A stretch of 64,000 nucleotides of DNA, from the NCBI RefSeq assembly GCF_014596945.1, contig NZ_JACVXB010000001.1:310001-374000 (forward strand), written 5' to 3'. This stretch comes from Aestuariibaculum sediminum. GTDB lineage: Bacteria; Bacteroidota; Bacteroidia; Flavobacteriales; Flavobacteriaceae. Position numbers and translations under genes: made by a program. Of the stretch, positions 63,649 to 64,000 are shown in pieces. Position 1 is the stretch's first letter, and the number at the start of each line of letters is the position of its first letter. The notes under the pieces are model-generated. The model was not told the origin of the DNA and did no database searches. It saw nothing but the letters and a program-made list of their open reading frames with translations.

Positions 63649-64000
63649 CTATGTTTTATTGGCATTAAATTCTTCTACATATTCAATGCTTTTATCCTTT
63701 TTAATTGTTAAACGCGTTTTTATATATTCTTTCTTTTTATGTCGTCCTTGACTAATATCTTCTCCAATTAAATACCAATCATCTTCCGCTTTGTGATATA
63801 GCGTAACAATTGTGTGTTTAGTTAAAAATTGTAATTTTTCATTTTTCTTTAAACAAAACACTTCATTTGGTTCGGTTTCTCTACTATAAAGCCCATTATA
63901 TTTTTCTTTGGTCAAAATCCACCTAATAACACCTTCTTTCATAGTAAGACATATTTCATTTTTTGAAACGACTTCTACTTTTGAAAAATTTTCTTTAATA
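63649..64000 (-). CDS. unrecognised protein, C-terminal part, cut by window edge
   Basis: The frame is open to the right edge: 19 codons precede the first ATG at 63942 without a stop. The gene therefore probably begins outside the window and 63942 need not be its start. The visible 116 residues are charged and beta-rich (VTLYHKAEDDWYLIGEDIS; KTRLTIKKDKSIEYVEEF), with no motif recognised. It lies 7 bases upstream of the interrupted small secreted protein, so the two may be co-transcribed. Confidence 0.5.
   Translation of the reverse strand, partial: IKENFSKVEVVSKNEICLTMKEGVIRWILTKEKYNGLYSRETEPNEVFCLKKNEKLQFLTKHTIVTLYHKAEDDWYLIGEDISQGRHKKKEYIKTRLTIKKDKSIEYVEEFNANKT

Noticed and set aside
1-64000. 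CRISPR arrays, tRNA or rRNA genes, intact insertion sequences
   Set aside because: No regularly spaced repeats, cloverleaf-like sequences or transposase genes were seen on either strand.

Overview
The window looks like an AT-rich chromosome segment from a Bacteroidota member, most likely a (probably marine) Flavobacteriaceae species. The reasons are a SusC/SusD pair, promoter elements of the TTTG / TAnnTTTG type, a NUDIX-type arabinose regulator, a mevalonate-pathway operon, many lipobox-bearing carbohydrate enzymes and a metallophosphoesterase fused to an outer-membrane barrel. No rRNA, tRNA, CRISPR array or intact insertion sequence was seen.

Layout. (1) 1-4801, minus strand: a tightly overlapping housekeeping operon (acyl-CoA thioesterase, glycerophosphodiesterase, HI0933-type flavoprotein, DUF1697, diphosphomevalonate decarboxylase, and a mevalonate kinase cut by the left edge). 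(2) 4893-10821: a propeller-like lipoprotein, a large phosphoesterase/barrel protein, and an HD-domain protein carrying the transmembrane module known from Pycsar effectors. (3) 10831-15830, minus: msrB-msrA-selO-GAF, which looks like a redox-repair operon. (4) 16038-25559, minus: an L-arabinose regulon (transketolase, transaldolase, NUDIX regulator AraR, araB, araD, sodium-sugar symporter, araA). It has two copies of a palindrome of the form AAGTGT-N7-ACACTT and a strong terminator. (5) 25791-35751, minus: a complete non-phosphorylating L-fucose route (mutarotase, L-fucose dehydrogenase, lactonase, UxaA-type dehydratase, second dehydrogenase, FAH-type hydrolase). With it go a GH29 alpha-L-fucosidase, a five-bladed-propeller glycosidase and an AraC regulator. 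(6) 35914-63188: a pectin utilisation locus. Two esterases read leftwards. SusC, SusD, a DUF4957/DUF5123-like lipoprotein, a PL1-CE8 fusion, two GH28, DUF4861, GH105, GH43, two CE12, two carbohydrate esterases and a CE8 read rightwards. A PL10 with bacterial Ig domains and a LacI regulator end the locus. (7) 63270-64000, minus: two small unrecognised proteins, one interrupted by an in-frame stop.

How it fits together. Secreted and lipid-anchored enzymes remove methyl and acetyl groups (CE8, CE12, other esterases), cut homogalacturonan or rhamnogalacturonan (PL1, PL10, GH28) and import oligomers through SusCD. GH105 and GH43 then finish the pieces, and arabinose and fucose side chains enter the adjacent ara and fuc operons. 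A 12-bp palindrome centred on AATCGATT recurs at the susC/CE8 divergent region, before GH28, before PL10 and before lacI. This predicts that the LacI protein controls the locus and itself.

Signs of decay and duplication cluster in 54.5-58.9 kb: a GH95 C-terminal remnant, a decayed carboxylesterase and repeated esterase-CE12 units. Assignments are from reading motifs by eye; no database search was possible.
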